A stretch of 15,270 nucleotides of DNA, from the NCBI GenBank assembly GCA_040235415.1, contig JBECKR010000177.1:1-15270 (forward strand). The letters run 5' to 3'. A model generated the notes under the pieces. That model searched no databases. It worked only from the letters and a program-made list of their open reading frames with translations, and was not told the origin of the DNA. Position 1 is the stretch's first letter, and every line of letters begins with the position of its first letter. The translations under genes were made by a program, and so were the position numbers. This document shows positions 1 through 6,474 of this stretch, in pieces. The DNA comes from JBECKR01 sp040235415. GTDB taxonomy: Bacteria > Acidobacteriota > Polarisedimenticolia > Polarisedimenticolales > Polarisedimenticolaceae.

Positions 1-12
1 TTTGCGAATTTA

Positions 13-45
13 GGGGGGGTGCGGCGGGCGTGGGGGGGGGGGGGG
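13..45 (+). repeat. Two G homopolymer tracts upstream of the iron-sulfur carrier gene
   Basis: A run of 7 G (13-19) and a run of 14 G (32-45) are separated by a short G-rich spacer. The second run ends about 10 bases before the ribosome binding site of the next gene. Together they have the spacing of a G-quadruplex motif and are a potential slippage site. The length of the long run could also be a sequencing or assembly error, because the tract lies close to the window edge. No function is established. Confidence 0.6.
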
Positions 46-69
46 CCGCGCCACGGAGGAGCAGACGTC

Positions 70-393
70 ATGATCCAGCTGACCGACCGGGCCGTGAGCA
101 AGGTCAAGGAGCTCCTGGCCACCGAGAACAAGAACGGATACGGGCTCCGGGTGGCCGTGAGGGGCGGAGGCTGCTCCGGTTTCCAGTACGGCCTGACCTG
201 GGAGAACGCCGAGAAGCCGAACGACGAGGTCCTCGACTTCGACGGCCTCAAGATCTACGTCGACGCGATGTCGAACATGTATCTCGAGGGCGTCAGCATC
301 GACTACGTCGACTCGCTCGAGGGCTCGGGCTTCAAGATCGAGAATCCGAACGCCAGCGGCACCTGCGGCTGCGGCCACAGCTTCACGGCCTGA
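70..393 (+). CDS. A-type iron-sulfur cluster carrier (IscA/ErpA/HesB family)
   Basis: This 107-residue cytoplasmic protein belongs to the HesB/IscA family, which carries assembled Fe-S clusters and delivers them to target apoproteins. The three family cysteines are present: C35 in a GGGCSGFQY motif, and C99 and C101 in a C-terminal CGCGHSF motif. The length is normal for the family. I chose the ATG at 70 because GGAGGA at 55-60 sits nine bases upstream and because MIQLTDRAV is the usual family N-terminus; an in-frame extension upstream would read through the G tract. No other isc or suf gene is visible, so IscA, ErpA and SufA cannot be told apart here. A strong hairpin 31 bases past the stop suggests that it is the last or only gene of its transcript. 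Confidence 0.93.
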   Translation: MIQLTDRAVSKVKELLATENKNGYGLRVAVRGGGCSGFQYGLTWENAEKPNDEVLDFDGLKIYVDAMSNMYLEGVSIDYVDSLEGSGFKIENPNASGTCGCGHSFTA

Positions 394-423
394 CGAACGG
401 TCGCGGTCGCGATCCCGTCCGTG

Positions 424-449
424 GAGGGCGGCGCTCCGGCGCCGCCCTC
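424..449 (+). terminator. Strong GC hairpin after the iron-sulfur carrier gene
   Basis: A perfect 11-bp stem (424-434 paired with 439-449) closes on a TCCG tetraloop, 31 bases past the stop at 393. The downstream strand is only mildly T-rich (tcgtctcgg) with no true T run, so it is an imperfect intrinsic terminator. A role as an mRNA 3'-end stabiliser is equally possible. Confidence 0.55.
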
Positions 450-484
450 GTCGTCTCGGCGCCCCGTGCCGCCGAGTGCCGCGG

Positions 485-513
485 TTGACCGGCCGAGGGG
501 CGGGCGCTACCCT
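485..513 (+). promoter_or_regulatory. Probable sigma-70 promoter for the dNTPase gene, likely leaderless
   Basis: TTGACC (485-490, 5 of 6 consensus matches) lies 17 bases before TACCCT (508-513, 3 of 6, matching the TAnnnT pattern). The -10 element ends seven bases before the ATG at 521, so transcription would begin at or beside the start codon. No Shine-Dalgarno sequence is seen between them. This is the arrangement expected for a leaderless mRNA. Confidence 0.55.
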
Positions 514-520
514 GCCCGCC

Positions 521-1669
521 ATGCCGGCGCAACCCTCGGAGTCGCACCTCGCCCGTTGGGCGCAGCGCTCCGGCGACTCGCGGGGTCGCCGGCATCCGGA
601 AGCGGAGCACGCCTACCGCGCCGCCTACCAGCGCGATCGCGACCGCATCATCCACAGCCGCGCGTTCCGCCGGCTGGAGTACAAGACCCAGGTGTTCGTG
701 AACCACGAGGGCGACCACTACCGCACGCGACTGACCCACAGCATCGAGGTCAGCCAGATCGGTCGGACCGTCGCCCGCGCGCTCGCGCTGAACGAGGACC
801 TCGTGGAATCGCTCGCGCTTTCCCACGACCTCGGGCACACGCCGTTCGGACACCTCGGCGAGGACGTGCTGCACGCGTTGCTCCGCGACCACGGCGGCTT
901 CGACCACAACCGCCAAACGCTCCGGATCGTCGAGCTGCTCGAGGACCGCTACCCCGAGTTTCGCGGGCTCAACCTCACCTGGGAGGTCCGTGAGGGGATC
1001 GCGAAGCACTCGGGTCCGATCGACGCCGGTGCGGCGCCGGAGCTCCGGGAGTACGAGCCGGACTCGGAGCCGCCGCTCGAGGCGCAGATGATCGACCTCG
1101 TGGACGAGATCGCCTACAACCACCACGACCTCGACGACGGTCTCGACTCGGGACTTCTCGACCTCGACGATCTCTCGACCGCGGTGCCGCTGTTCGGCGA
1201 GCCGCTGGCGCTCGCGCGGCGCCGCCACCCCGCCGCCGACCGCCGCCACCTCCGCACCGAGGCGCTCCGGGGGCTGATCGACCGCCTCGTGTCCGACCTC
1301 ATCGGCACGACCGAGGCGGCGATCCGGGCCGCGGGCGTCGAGTCCGCCGAGGACGTCCGCCGCTTCGGGCGCCCGCTCGTCGGCCTGTCGCCCGGGGTGG
1401 CCCGCGCCAGCGCCGGGCTCAAGACGTACCTCCGGGAAGGGCTGTACCGCCACCACCACATCGAGCGCATGAAGGACAAGGCGCGGCGGATCCTGGAGGC
1501 GCTGTACCATCGCTACCTCGACAACCCGCGCCTGCTGCCCGACGACCGCCGCGAGAGCATCGAGCGCGACGGGCTCGAGCGCACCATCGCCGACTACATC
1601 GCGGGCATGACCGACCGCTACGCCACCGAGGAGTACCGCCGGCTCTTCGACCCGACCGTCCGGGTGTGA
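521..1669 (+). CDS. dgt: HD-domain deoxyguanosinetriphosphate triphosphohydrolase-like protein
   Basis: The 382-residue product belongs to the dGTPase-like branch of the HD superfamily, which hydrolyses dNTPs to deoxynucleosides and triphosphate and helps control dNTP pools in the cytosol. The metal-binding set is intact: H73 in RLTHSIEV, H102-D103 in LSHDLGHTPFGH and D195 in IDLVDEIAY. The N-terminal RDRDRIIHSRAFRRLEYKTQVF segment is diagnostic. The length fits the shorter dGTPase-like type rather than the longer (about 500-residue) E. coli Dgt, so strict dGTP specificity should not be assumed. I chose the ATG at 521 over a GTG at 476 because family similarity begins just after it and because the probable -10 element lies seven bases upstream, which would place the GTG outside the transcript. 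A response regulator gene begins 32 bases downstream and may be cotranscribed. Confidence 0.93.
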   Translation: MPAQPSESHLARWAQRSGDSRGRRHPEAEHAYRAAYQRDRDRIIHSRAFRRLEYKTQVFVNHEGDHYRTRLTHSIEVSQIGRTVARALALNEDLVESLALSHDLGHTPFGHLGEDVLHALLRDHGGFDHNRQTLRIVELLEDRYPEFRGLNLTWEVREGIAKHSGPIDAGAAPELREYEPDSEPPLEAQMIDLVDEIAYNHHDLDDGLDSGLLDLDDLSTAVPLFGEPLALARRRHPAADRRHLRTEALRGLIDRLVSDLIGTTEAAIRAAGVESAEDVRRFGRPLVGLSPGVARASAGLKTYLREGLYRHHHIERMKDKARRILEALYHRYLDNPRLLPDDRRESIERDGLERTIADYIAGMTDRYATEEYRRLFDPTVRV

Positions 1670-1701
1670 GGAGGCCGACGGCCTTGGGCTCGGAGGGACG
1701 C

Positions 1702-2094
1702 ATGGCAAAGCGGATCCTCGTCGTCGACGACGAGCCGGACATCGTGGAACTTCTCCGGGACATCCTGGAAGCGGAGGGGTTCGACGTCGCCGAAGCGGCG
1801 GATTCCGGCGAGGCGCTCGAGCGGATCCGCGAAGAGATCTACGACGTCGCGATCCTCGACTTCAACCTGCCGGACATGGACGGCGTCATGCTCCACCGCC
1901 AGATCCGGCAGATGGACCCCGAGCTCGCGGACCGCACGGTGTTCATCTCCGGGCTGGTGCAGTCCGACGAGAACCTCGACTACTACAGCGCGTTCGGGGC
2001 AGGGTTCCTGCCCAAGCCGTTCGAGGTCGCGGACGTCCTGAGCGCGGTGCGCAAGCTCCTCGCGGCCGACGCGTCCGGCGACGCGGAGGATTGA
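1702..2094 (+). CDS. Stand-alone receiver-domain response regulator
   Basis: This 130-residue protein is a CheY-like receiver domain and nothing more. The acidic pocket is D9 and D10 (LVVDDE), the phosphoacceptor is D53 (ILDFNLPD), the switch hydroxyl is probably S83 (FISG), and the conserved lysine is K105 (LPKPFE). There is no DNA-binding or enzymatic output domain, so it should act by protein-protein contact or in a phosphorelay. The ATG at 1702 is preceded by GGAGGG at 1692-1697; a GTG at 1666 overlaps the dNTPase stop and would add a non-conserved tail. No histidine kinase is encoded in the window, so its partner is unknown. It probably lies on the dNTPase transcript, and its 3' end faces the TPR gene with only 18 bases between them. 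Confidence 0.9.
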   Translation: MAKRILVVDDEPDIVELLRDILEAEGFDVAEAADSGEALERIREEIYDVAILDFNLPDMDGVMLHRQIRQMDPELADRTVFISGLVQSDENLDYYSAFGAGFLPKPFEVADVLSAVRKLLAADASGDAED

Positions 2095-2112
2095 GCGCGA
2101 CGGGCGGCGGGC

Positions 2113-2625
2113 TCAGCCGGCCTGGCGCACCGCCGGGCCGCGATCGCCGGCCGCCGACGCGGAAGCCGCTCCGGAGCGGAACAGCTTCCCCAGCAGCACG
2201 TTGAGCGGGTGGCTGCGCGCCAGGAACGGCAGCACCGGCGGCCGCCTGCGGCCCATCTCCGCCATCGCGCGCAGGATGTCCTCGTGCTCGGGCTGCAGCC
2301 TGCGGCCGCGCTCGAGCGCCTCGTGGGCCTCGCGCCGCCGTCCGGCCGCGAGGCACGCCCATCCCAGGTTGGCGTGCAGGTCGGGGTTGTACGGCTCCTT
2401 CTGAACCGCCTCGCGGCAGAAGTACACGCCCTCGCGGGCCCGGCGCGCGTGACGCGCGAGGCACAGCCCGTAGGCCGAGAGGTACCGAGCCTGGATTCCG
2501 CCCGCGCCGAGCCGACGCTCGAGCTCGATCGCGGCTTCGAACATCGCGAGCGCCTCGAGGTGCGCGCCGTTGCCGAGCGCGTTCACGCCCCTCCGGAAGC
2601 TCTCTTCCGCGGACTGGATCAACAT
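2113..2625 (-). CDS. Small TPR-repeat protein of unknown function
   Basis: The 170-residue product has three helical repeats of tetratricopeptide type, at about residues 6-39, 46-79 and 80-113; the last, NPDLHANLGWACLAAGRRREA, is the clearest. TPRs are protein-binding scaffolds. A basic, proline-containing tail follows (GRRRPPVLPFLARSHPLN, about residues 126-142) and then a low-complexity end. No signal peptide or membrane segment is seen, so it is probably cytoplasmic. I chose the ATG at 2625 because a GGAGGG sequence lies six bases upstream on this strand; the GTG at 2631 would abut that sequence. It lies downstream of the PpiD-like gene on the same strand, separated by 105 bases that contain an inverted repeat, and may be cotranscribed with it. 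I cannot name a function. Confidence 0.8.
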   Translation of the reverse strand: MLIQSAEESFRRGVNALGNGAHLEALAMFEAAIELERRLGAGGIQARYLSAYGLCLARHARRAREGVYFCREAVQKEPYNPDLHANLGWACLAAGRRREAHEALERGRRLQPEHEDILRAMAEMGRRRPPVLPFLARSHPLNVLLGKLFRSGAASASAAGDRGPAVRQAG

Positions 2626-2685
2626 GGCCACCCCTCCTGGATCGGCGGGCCAACCTCGCCGGAGGGAATATGAGGCCGCCCGGAC

Positions 2686-2707
2686 CGATGATCCATGGTA
2701 ATCATCG
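2686..2707. repeat. 7-bp inverted repeat between the PpiD-like and TPR genes
   Basis: The arms CGATGAT (2686-2692) and ATCATCG (2701-2707) flank an 8-base centre containing CCATGG. It sits in an unusually AT-rich patch between two minus-strand genes. It may be an operator, or a weak hairpin past the end of the PpiD-like gene. No T tract follows on the minus strand, so a classic terminator is unlikely. Confidence 0.45.
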
Positions 2708-2730
2708 TCGGCGCGATGACGGGATCGTGA

Positions 2731-4653
2731 TCAGCTGTCGAACTGCTTGACGATCTCGCTGTTGATCCGGACGTCGTAGCGCTCGCGCAGCCGCGGGAGC
2801 AGCGACTGCAGCAGCGCCTCGCTCTTCTGGTTTTGGAGCTCGGCGAGGAGCTTCGGCCGCGCCGCCTCGAACGCCTTCGCGTCGAACGGCGTGCGCTTGG
2901 TGATCTCGTACACCACCGCCCCCGCCGGCACGACGACGACGCCGCGGTCTCCGACCTTCGCGTCGTCGGCGAACAGCCGCGCGCGGAGCTCCGGCGACGG
3001 CCCGCCGGCGCCGGGGAGCGACACCGGGCCCGGGGCGAGGTCGCCCGAATCCTCGGCCTTGACCCCGAGCGAGCGCGCGACGGCGTCGAGCGCCTTGCCC
3101 GACGTCTCGGCCTGCCGCGCGCGGGCGAGCGCCGCGTCGCGGGCGCGCTGGTTCAGGATCGCGGTCGCGACCCGCTCGCGGACCTCGTCCAAGGGCGCGG
3201 TCGACGGCGGCACGACGGCCTCGCACGCCACGATCGCGAGGCCGCGGGCCACCCCGAGCGGCGAGCTCACCGTGTCGGGCTCCATCCCGAACACCGTGTC
3301 GCGGAACTCCGGCGAGGGCGCGAGCTCGGCGAGGCGGTCGCCCTTCGCGACCGTCGCCTCCTTCACGGTCAGCCCTTCCTTCGCCGCGACGGCGTCGAGG
3401 TCGGCCGGCGAGGCGATCTCGCCGCGGATCCGGTCGGCCTCGGCCTGCATGCGCTCCTGGGCCTTGCGGACCCGGAGCTGCGCCCGGATGTCCCCGGCGA
3501 CGTCCTGGAGCGGAGTCTTCCCGGCGGGGCGCTCGCCGGTGACCTTGATGATGTGGTAGCCGAACTCGGTGCGGGTGACCGGCGCGATCTGCCCGACCGG
3601 CGTCGCCCACACCGCCTTCTCGAACGCCGGGACCATCTGGCCCTTGCCGAACCAGCCGAGATCGCCGCCCCGCGCGGCGGAGCCGGGATCCTGGGAGTCG
3701 GCGCGGGCCGTGGCCGCGAAGTCGCCCCCGTTCTCGAGCTGGCGCCGCACGGTCTCGGCGTGCTCCTCGACGAGCGCGTCGTTCTTGCCTTCCGGGTCGT
3801 TCTGCTCGACGCGGAACAGGATGTGGCTCGCCCGGCGCTGCTCGGGATGCTCGAAGCTCGCGGCGTTGTCGTCGTAGTACTTCTTGATCTCGTCGTCGGT
3901 GACCTGGACGCCGTCCGCGAGCTTCTGGCGCTCGACGACGACGTAGCGGATCTTGCGCGCCTCGGGCTTGAGGTAGTCGTCGAGGTGGGCGTCGTACCAC
4001 GCCCGGAGCTCGTCGTCGGAGACCGCGGTCGAGGTCTTGACGTCCGCCGACGGCACCAGCACGTAGCGCATCGCGGTCTTCTCGTTCCGGAGGCGGTAGA
4101 GGTCTTCGACCTCGCGGTCCGAGACGGTCGTCGACTCGGACACGAGCATCTGCCACTTCTGGACCACGATCTGGTCGGCGAGCGACCGCTCGTACGCCGG
4201 GGCGCCCCCGCGGTACGCGCGGGCGATCAGCTGAAGGTAGCGCTCGCGACCGACGAACTTCCCGTTGGCGTCCTGAAACGAGGGGCTCTCGTGGATCACC
4301 CGCGAGATCTCCTCGGGGGAGGCCTCGAGGCCGAGCTTTTTGGCCTCGAGCAGCATGACGCGCTGGTCGATCATCTGGGACAGCGTCGAGGAGCCGAGGC
4401 GGATCTGGCCCTTGAGCTGCTCGTACTGCTGTCCGAGGAGCTTGCGGTAGTACTCGTCCATCCGGCGGGCCTGCTCGCGGAAGTCGCGGACGTCGATGGT
4501 GGAGTCGTCGATCTTCGCGACCCAGCTGGCATCCACGCCCCCGGATTTGTCGCCGCAGCTGAAGTACGCCCCGAGGTAGGCCACCATCGAGATCGCCACG
4601 ACCCAGAGCACCGGTTTGAGGTGCTTCAGGTTGTCCCGCATCACGTTCAGCAT
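2731..4653 (-). CDS. Membrane-anchored PpiD/SurA-type peptidyl-prolyl cis-trans isomerase
   Basis: This 640-residue periplasmic chaperone candidate has an N-terminal membrane anchor (about residues 14-32, LKPVLWVVAISMVAYLGAYF) after a short positively charged stretch. A long SurA_N-like helical region follows (about 43-265). One parvulin (PPIC) domain lies at about 272-373, with RRASHILF, RGGDLGWFGKGQMVPAFEKAV and FGYHIIKV motifs. A helical C-terminal region follows. Proteins of this design help outer-membrane and secreted proteins fold after export. The cysteine after the anchor (FSCG) lacks a good lipobox, so a transmembrane anchor is preferred over a lipoprotein. The ATG at 4653 has AGGGAG seven bases upstream; frames open further but would add 74 non-conserved residues that cross the probable promoter. 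It is divergent from the FecR-like gene. Confidence 0.9.
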   Translation of the reverse strand: MLNVMRDNLKHLKPVLWVVAISMVAYLGAYFSCGDKSGGVDASWVAKIDDSTIDVRDFREQARRMDEYYRKLLGQQYEQLKGQIRLGSSTLSQMIDQRVMLLEAKKLGLEASPEEISRVIHESPSFQDANGKFVGRERYLQLIARAYRGGAPAYERSLADQIVVQKWQMLVSESTTVSDREVEDLYRLRNEKTAMRYVLVPSADVKTSTAVSDDELRAWYDAHLDDYLKPEARKIRYVVVERQKLADGVQVTDDEIKKYYDDNAASFEHPEQRRASHILFRVEQNDPEGKNDALVEEHAETVRRQLENGGDFAATARADSQDPGSAARGGDLGWFGKGQMVPAFEKAVWATPVGQIAPVTRTEFGYHIIKVTGERPAGKTPLQDVAGDIRAQLRVRKAQERMQAEADRIRGEIASPADLDAVAAKEGLTVKEATVAKGDRLAELAPSPEFRDTVFGMEPDTVSSPLGVARGLAIVACEAVVPPSTAPLDEVRERVATAILNQRARDAALARARQAETSGKALDAVARSLGVKAEDSGDLAPGPVSLPGAGGPSPELRARLFADDAKVGDRGVVVVPAGAVVYEITKRTPFDAKAFEAARPKLLAELQNQKSEALLQSLLPRLRERYDVRINSEIVKQFDS

Positions 4654-4706
4654 CGCCGTGCTCCCTGCCGCAGGCCGCTCCGGACCCGTTCTCGAACAAA
4701 CGTGGA

Positions 4707-4735
4707 AGTCTATCCCAGGCTCCGGCGGGCGGCAA
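4707..4735 (-). promoter_or_regulatory. Probable promoter for the PpiD-like gene
   Basis: On the minus strand TTGCCG (4735-4730, 4 of 6) and TAGACT (4712-4707, 4 of 6) are 17 bases apart. The predicted start near 4700 gives a leader of about 47 bases with a normal Shine-Dalgarno sequence. It lies in the 169-base divergent region. Confidence 0.5.
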
Positions 4736-4761
4736 CCGAGCGGTCGCGGTCCGGGGCGCGG

Positions 4762-4790
4762 TGGCCTCCCGCCGCCCGGCGACCTAGATT
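4762..4790 (+). promoter_or_regulatory. Possible promoter for the FecR-like gene
   Basis: TAGATT (4785-4790, 4 of 6 matches to the -10 consensus) is preceded at 17 bases by TGGCCT (4762-4767), a poor -35. The site lies 32 bases before the start codon in the divergent region, which is the expected position. The evidence is weak beyond the -10 and the location. Confidence 0.3.
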
Positions 4791-4822
4791 CGCCGGGAGT
4801 GGAGCGAGGGTCGATCGAGTCC

Positions 4823-6280
4823 ATGGCGCACCGAGGGTCTCGAAACACGATCGTCCTCGACTGGTTCAACGTCACCTACCGGAGCGTCATCACGACGGCG
4901 CTGGTGGTGGCGGTGCTGGTCGGCGGCGGAGGTTGGTACTGGCATTACCACACCCGGGTCGAGCCCCGCGCGGAGGCCGCCTCCGCGATCGCGCGGGCGA
5001 CCGCGCGGCTGTCCGAGGCGAGTCGCCTGACCTCGCCCGACGACCGCGTCGACCAGGCCAGGGCGAACGCCCGGACCGCGCTCGAGGAGGCGCGCTCGGC
5101 GTTCGAGCTCGGGCAGTACGACGTCGCCCTGCAGGCGGCGCTCCGCTCCGAGCAGCTCAGCATCCGAGCCATCGGCCTCGTCCGGGGCAAGGGCCAGGAG
5201 CCGACGCTCGTCCGGTTCCTGCGGATCGAGGGCGACGTCAAGGTCAAGCTCGCGGGAGAGTTCGCGTGGCAGCAGGCGGACCCGAAGATGCTCCTGCGGG
5301 TCGGGGACCAGGTGAAGACCTCCTCCGCCGCGTCGGCCCAGGTGCTGTACTTCGACGGCTCCAAGACGACGATCCAGCCCGGCTCGCTGCTCGAGATCCG
5401 CGACCTGTACGAGGACCCGGTCACCAAGGTGCGACGCGTGCGCGAGGAGCTGAGCTGGGGCGAGGTCGAGGCCTCGTCGCAGAAGCGCAACGTCGAGGGC
5501 TCGTACCACGAGGTCTCGACCGCCGTCGCGACGGCGCGCGCCACCGACGAAGGCGAGTACCGCGTCGCGTTCGAGCAGGGGAGCAAGAAAGCGTCGTTCG
5601 ACGTGTTCTCGGGCACGGTCGAGGTCGCGTCGGAGTCCCGCCGCGAGCGGCTGCAGGGCGGCGAGCGGATCCTCTCGACCTCGAACGGGCGACTCTCGGC
5701 CAAGGAGCTCCTTCCGGGAGTGCCGCGGCTCGTCTCCCCGCAGGACCAGCGCGTGTTCGTCTACGACGACCCTGCGAGCGCCCAGATGGCGCTGACCTGG
5801 GAGCCCGTGGCGGGGGCCGTGCGGTACCGTCTCGCGGTCTCGGACAAGACGCTGTTCACCGAGCCGCTGTACGACGAGGAGCGCGGCGGCACGACCGTTC
5901 CGGTCTCCGGCATCGAGCCGGGGGCGTACTACTGGAGGGTCGCCGCGATCAGCGCCGCGGGGGTCCAGGGGCCGTTCAGCGAGGTCCGGCGGTTCCGGGT
6001 GACGTCGCAGAAGATCCGGGACAAGAGCGACACGACTCCGCCGCCGCTCGAGTTGACCGATTCCGTACTGACCGGACCGATGTTGATTGTCAACGGCAAG
6101 ACCGAGCCGGGCGCGCTGCTCTGGATCGAGAACGAGAAGACCGACGTGTACGACGACGGCACGTTCTACGCCGTCGTGCGCCTGCGCAAGGAAGGGGAGA
6201 ACAAGGTCCAGTTCGTCGCGCAGGACGCGTCCGGCAACGAGAGCCGGCTGACGTACCGGGCCTACGTCGAGACCTACTGA
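4823..6280 (+). CDS. Membrane-anchored FecR-domain protein with Fn3-like and Ig-like C-terminal regions
   Basis: The 485-residue product has one N-terminal membrane segment (about residues 21-41) after a basic cytoplasmic stretch, so most of it should face the periplasm. A helical segment (about 50-120) resembles a degenerate TPR. A FecR-like beta domain follows (about 130-270) with VGDQVKTSSAASAQVLYFDG and SLLEI motifs. Next is a fibronectin-III-like region (about 300-395; LTWEPVAGAVRYRLAVS and GAYYWRVAAIS) and a C-terminal Ig-like module (about 408-485; VNGKTEPGALLWIEN, DDGTFYAVVRL, VQFVAQDASGN). No ECF sigma factor or TonB receptor is nearby, so the classical FecR role in iron signalling is not supported; envelope or peptidoglycan binding is an inference. 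The ATG at 4823 has only a weak upstream GGAGCGAGGG. A terminator-like hairpin overlaps its stop codon. Confidence 0.82.
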   Translation: MAHRGSRNTIVLDWFNVTYRSVITTALVVAVLVGGGGWYWHYHTRVEPRAEAASAIARATARLSEASRLTSPDDRVDQARANARTALEEARSAFELGQYDVALQAALRSEQLSIRAIGLVRGKGQEPTLVRFLRIEGDVKVKLAGEFAWQQADPKMLLRVGDQVKTSSAASAQVLYFDGSKTTIQPGSLLEIRDLYEDPVTKVRRVREELSWGEVEASSQKRNVEGSYHEVSTAVATARATDEGEYRVAFEQGSKKASFDVFSGTVEVASESRRERLQGGERILSTSNGRLSAKELLPGVPRLVSPQDQRVFVYDDPASAQMALTWEPVAGAVRYRLAVSDKTLFTEPLYDEERGGTTVPVSGIEPGAYYWRVAAISAAGVQGPFSEVRRFRVTSQKIRDKSDTTPPPLELTDSVLTGPMLIVNGKTEPGALLWIENEKTDVYDDGTFYAVVRLRKEGENKVQFVAQDASGNESRLTYRAYVETY

Positions 6281-6304
6281 GACGGCGGTCTCCCTTCTTC
6301 TTTT
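6269..6304 (+). terminator. Possible intrinsic terminator after the FecR-like gene
   Basis: GAGACC (6269-6274) can pair with GGTCTC (6287-6292), or in a tighter version GAGAC (6279-6283) with GTCTC (6288-6292). Either stem is followed by a pyrimidine-rich tail (ccttcttctttt, to 6304). The stem is short, so termination may be partial. It would separate the FecR-like gene from the mre operon. Confidence 0.4.
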
Positions 6305-6349
6305 CGAACCCTCGAATAGACGTTTTCCGGGATTTCTCTATGAAATCGG

Positions 6350-6378
6350 TTGCGCCGATGCCTGCCGGTCATTAAGAT
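6350..6378 (+). promoter_or_regulatory. Possible promoter for the mre operon
   Basis: TTGCGC (6350-6355, 3 of 6) is followed after 17 bases by TAAGAT (6373-6378, 4 of 6), in an AT-rich patch (about 6295-6380) that stands out from the GC-rich surroundings. Transcription would start near 6385 and give a leader of about 90 bases containing the hairpin at 6408-6436. The match is modest. Confidence 0.35.
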
Positions 6379-6407
6379 GCCCGCTCTGAGAAGGTTAGGC
6401 GACATTC

Positions 6408-6436
6408 GCGGACCGCGCCGGATCGGCGCGATCCGC
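6408..6436 (+). promoter_or_regulatory. 12-bp hairpin in the mreB leader
   Basis: Bases 6414-6420 pair perfectly with 6424-6430 around a GAT loop. After one C-A mismatch, 6408-6412 pair with 6432-6436. No T tract follows, so it does not look like a terminator. Just downstream, CCTCC (6438-6442) could pair with the GGAGG at 6454-6458. A role in mRNA stability or translation control of mreB is inferred only. Confidence 0.45.
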
Positions 6437-6474
6437 CCCTCCCGGGCCTCCCCGGAGGAGTCCTCGAGGCGAGC

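Noticed and set aside
521..1669. The HD dNTPase as part of an anti-phage defence island
   Set aside because: No other defence, mobile or toxin gene is nearby. The sequence and setting fit the ordinary housekeeping dGTPase-like family.
383..1708. A 441-codon minus-strand frame opposite the dNTPase
   Set aside because: It is antisense to an intact HD-domain gene and has no recognisable domain.
4823..6280. The FecR-like protein as an iron-regulated anti-sigma factor
   Set aside because: No FecI-type sigma factor or TonB receptor lies next to it, and the C-terminus is Fn3/Ig-like.
2833..6375. A 1180-codon open frame on the plus strand, antisense to the PpiD-like gene and overlapping the FecR-like gene
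   Set aside because: The composition is dominated by R, G, A, D and L with no recognisable motif. It is the expected shadow frame in very GC-rich DNA, and the known-family genes occupy the other frames.
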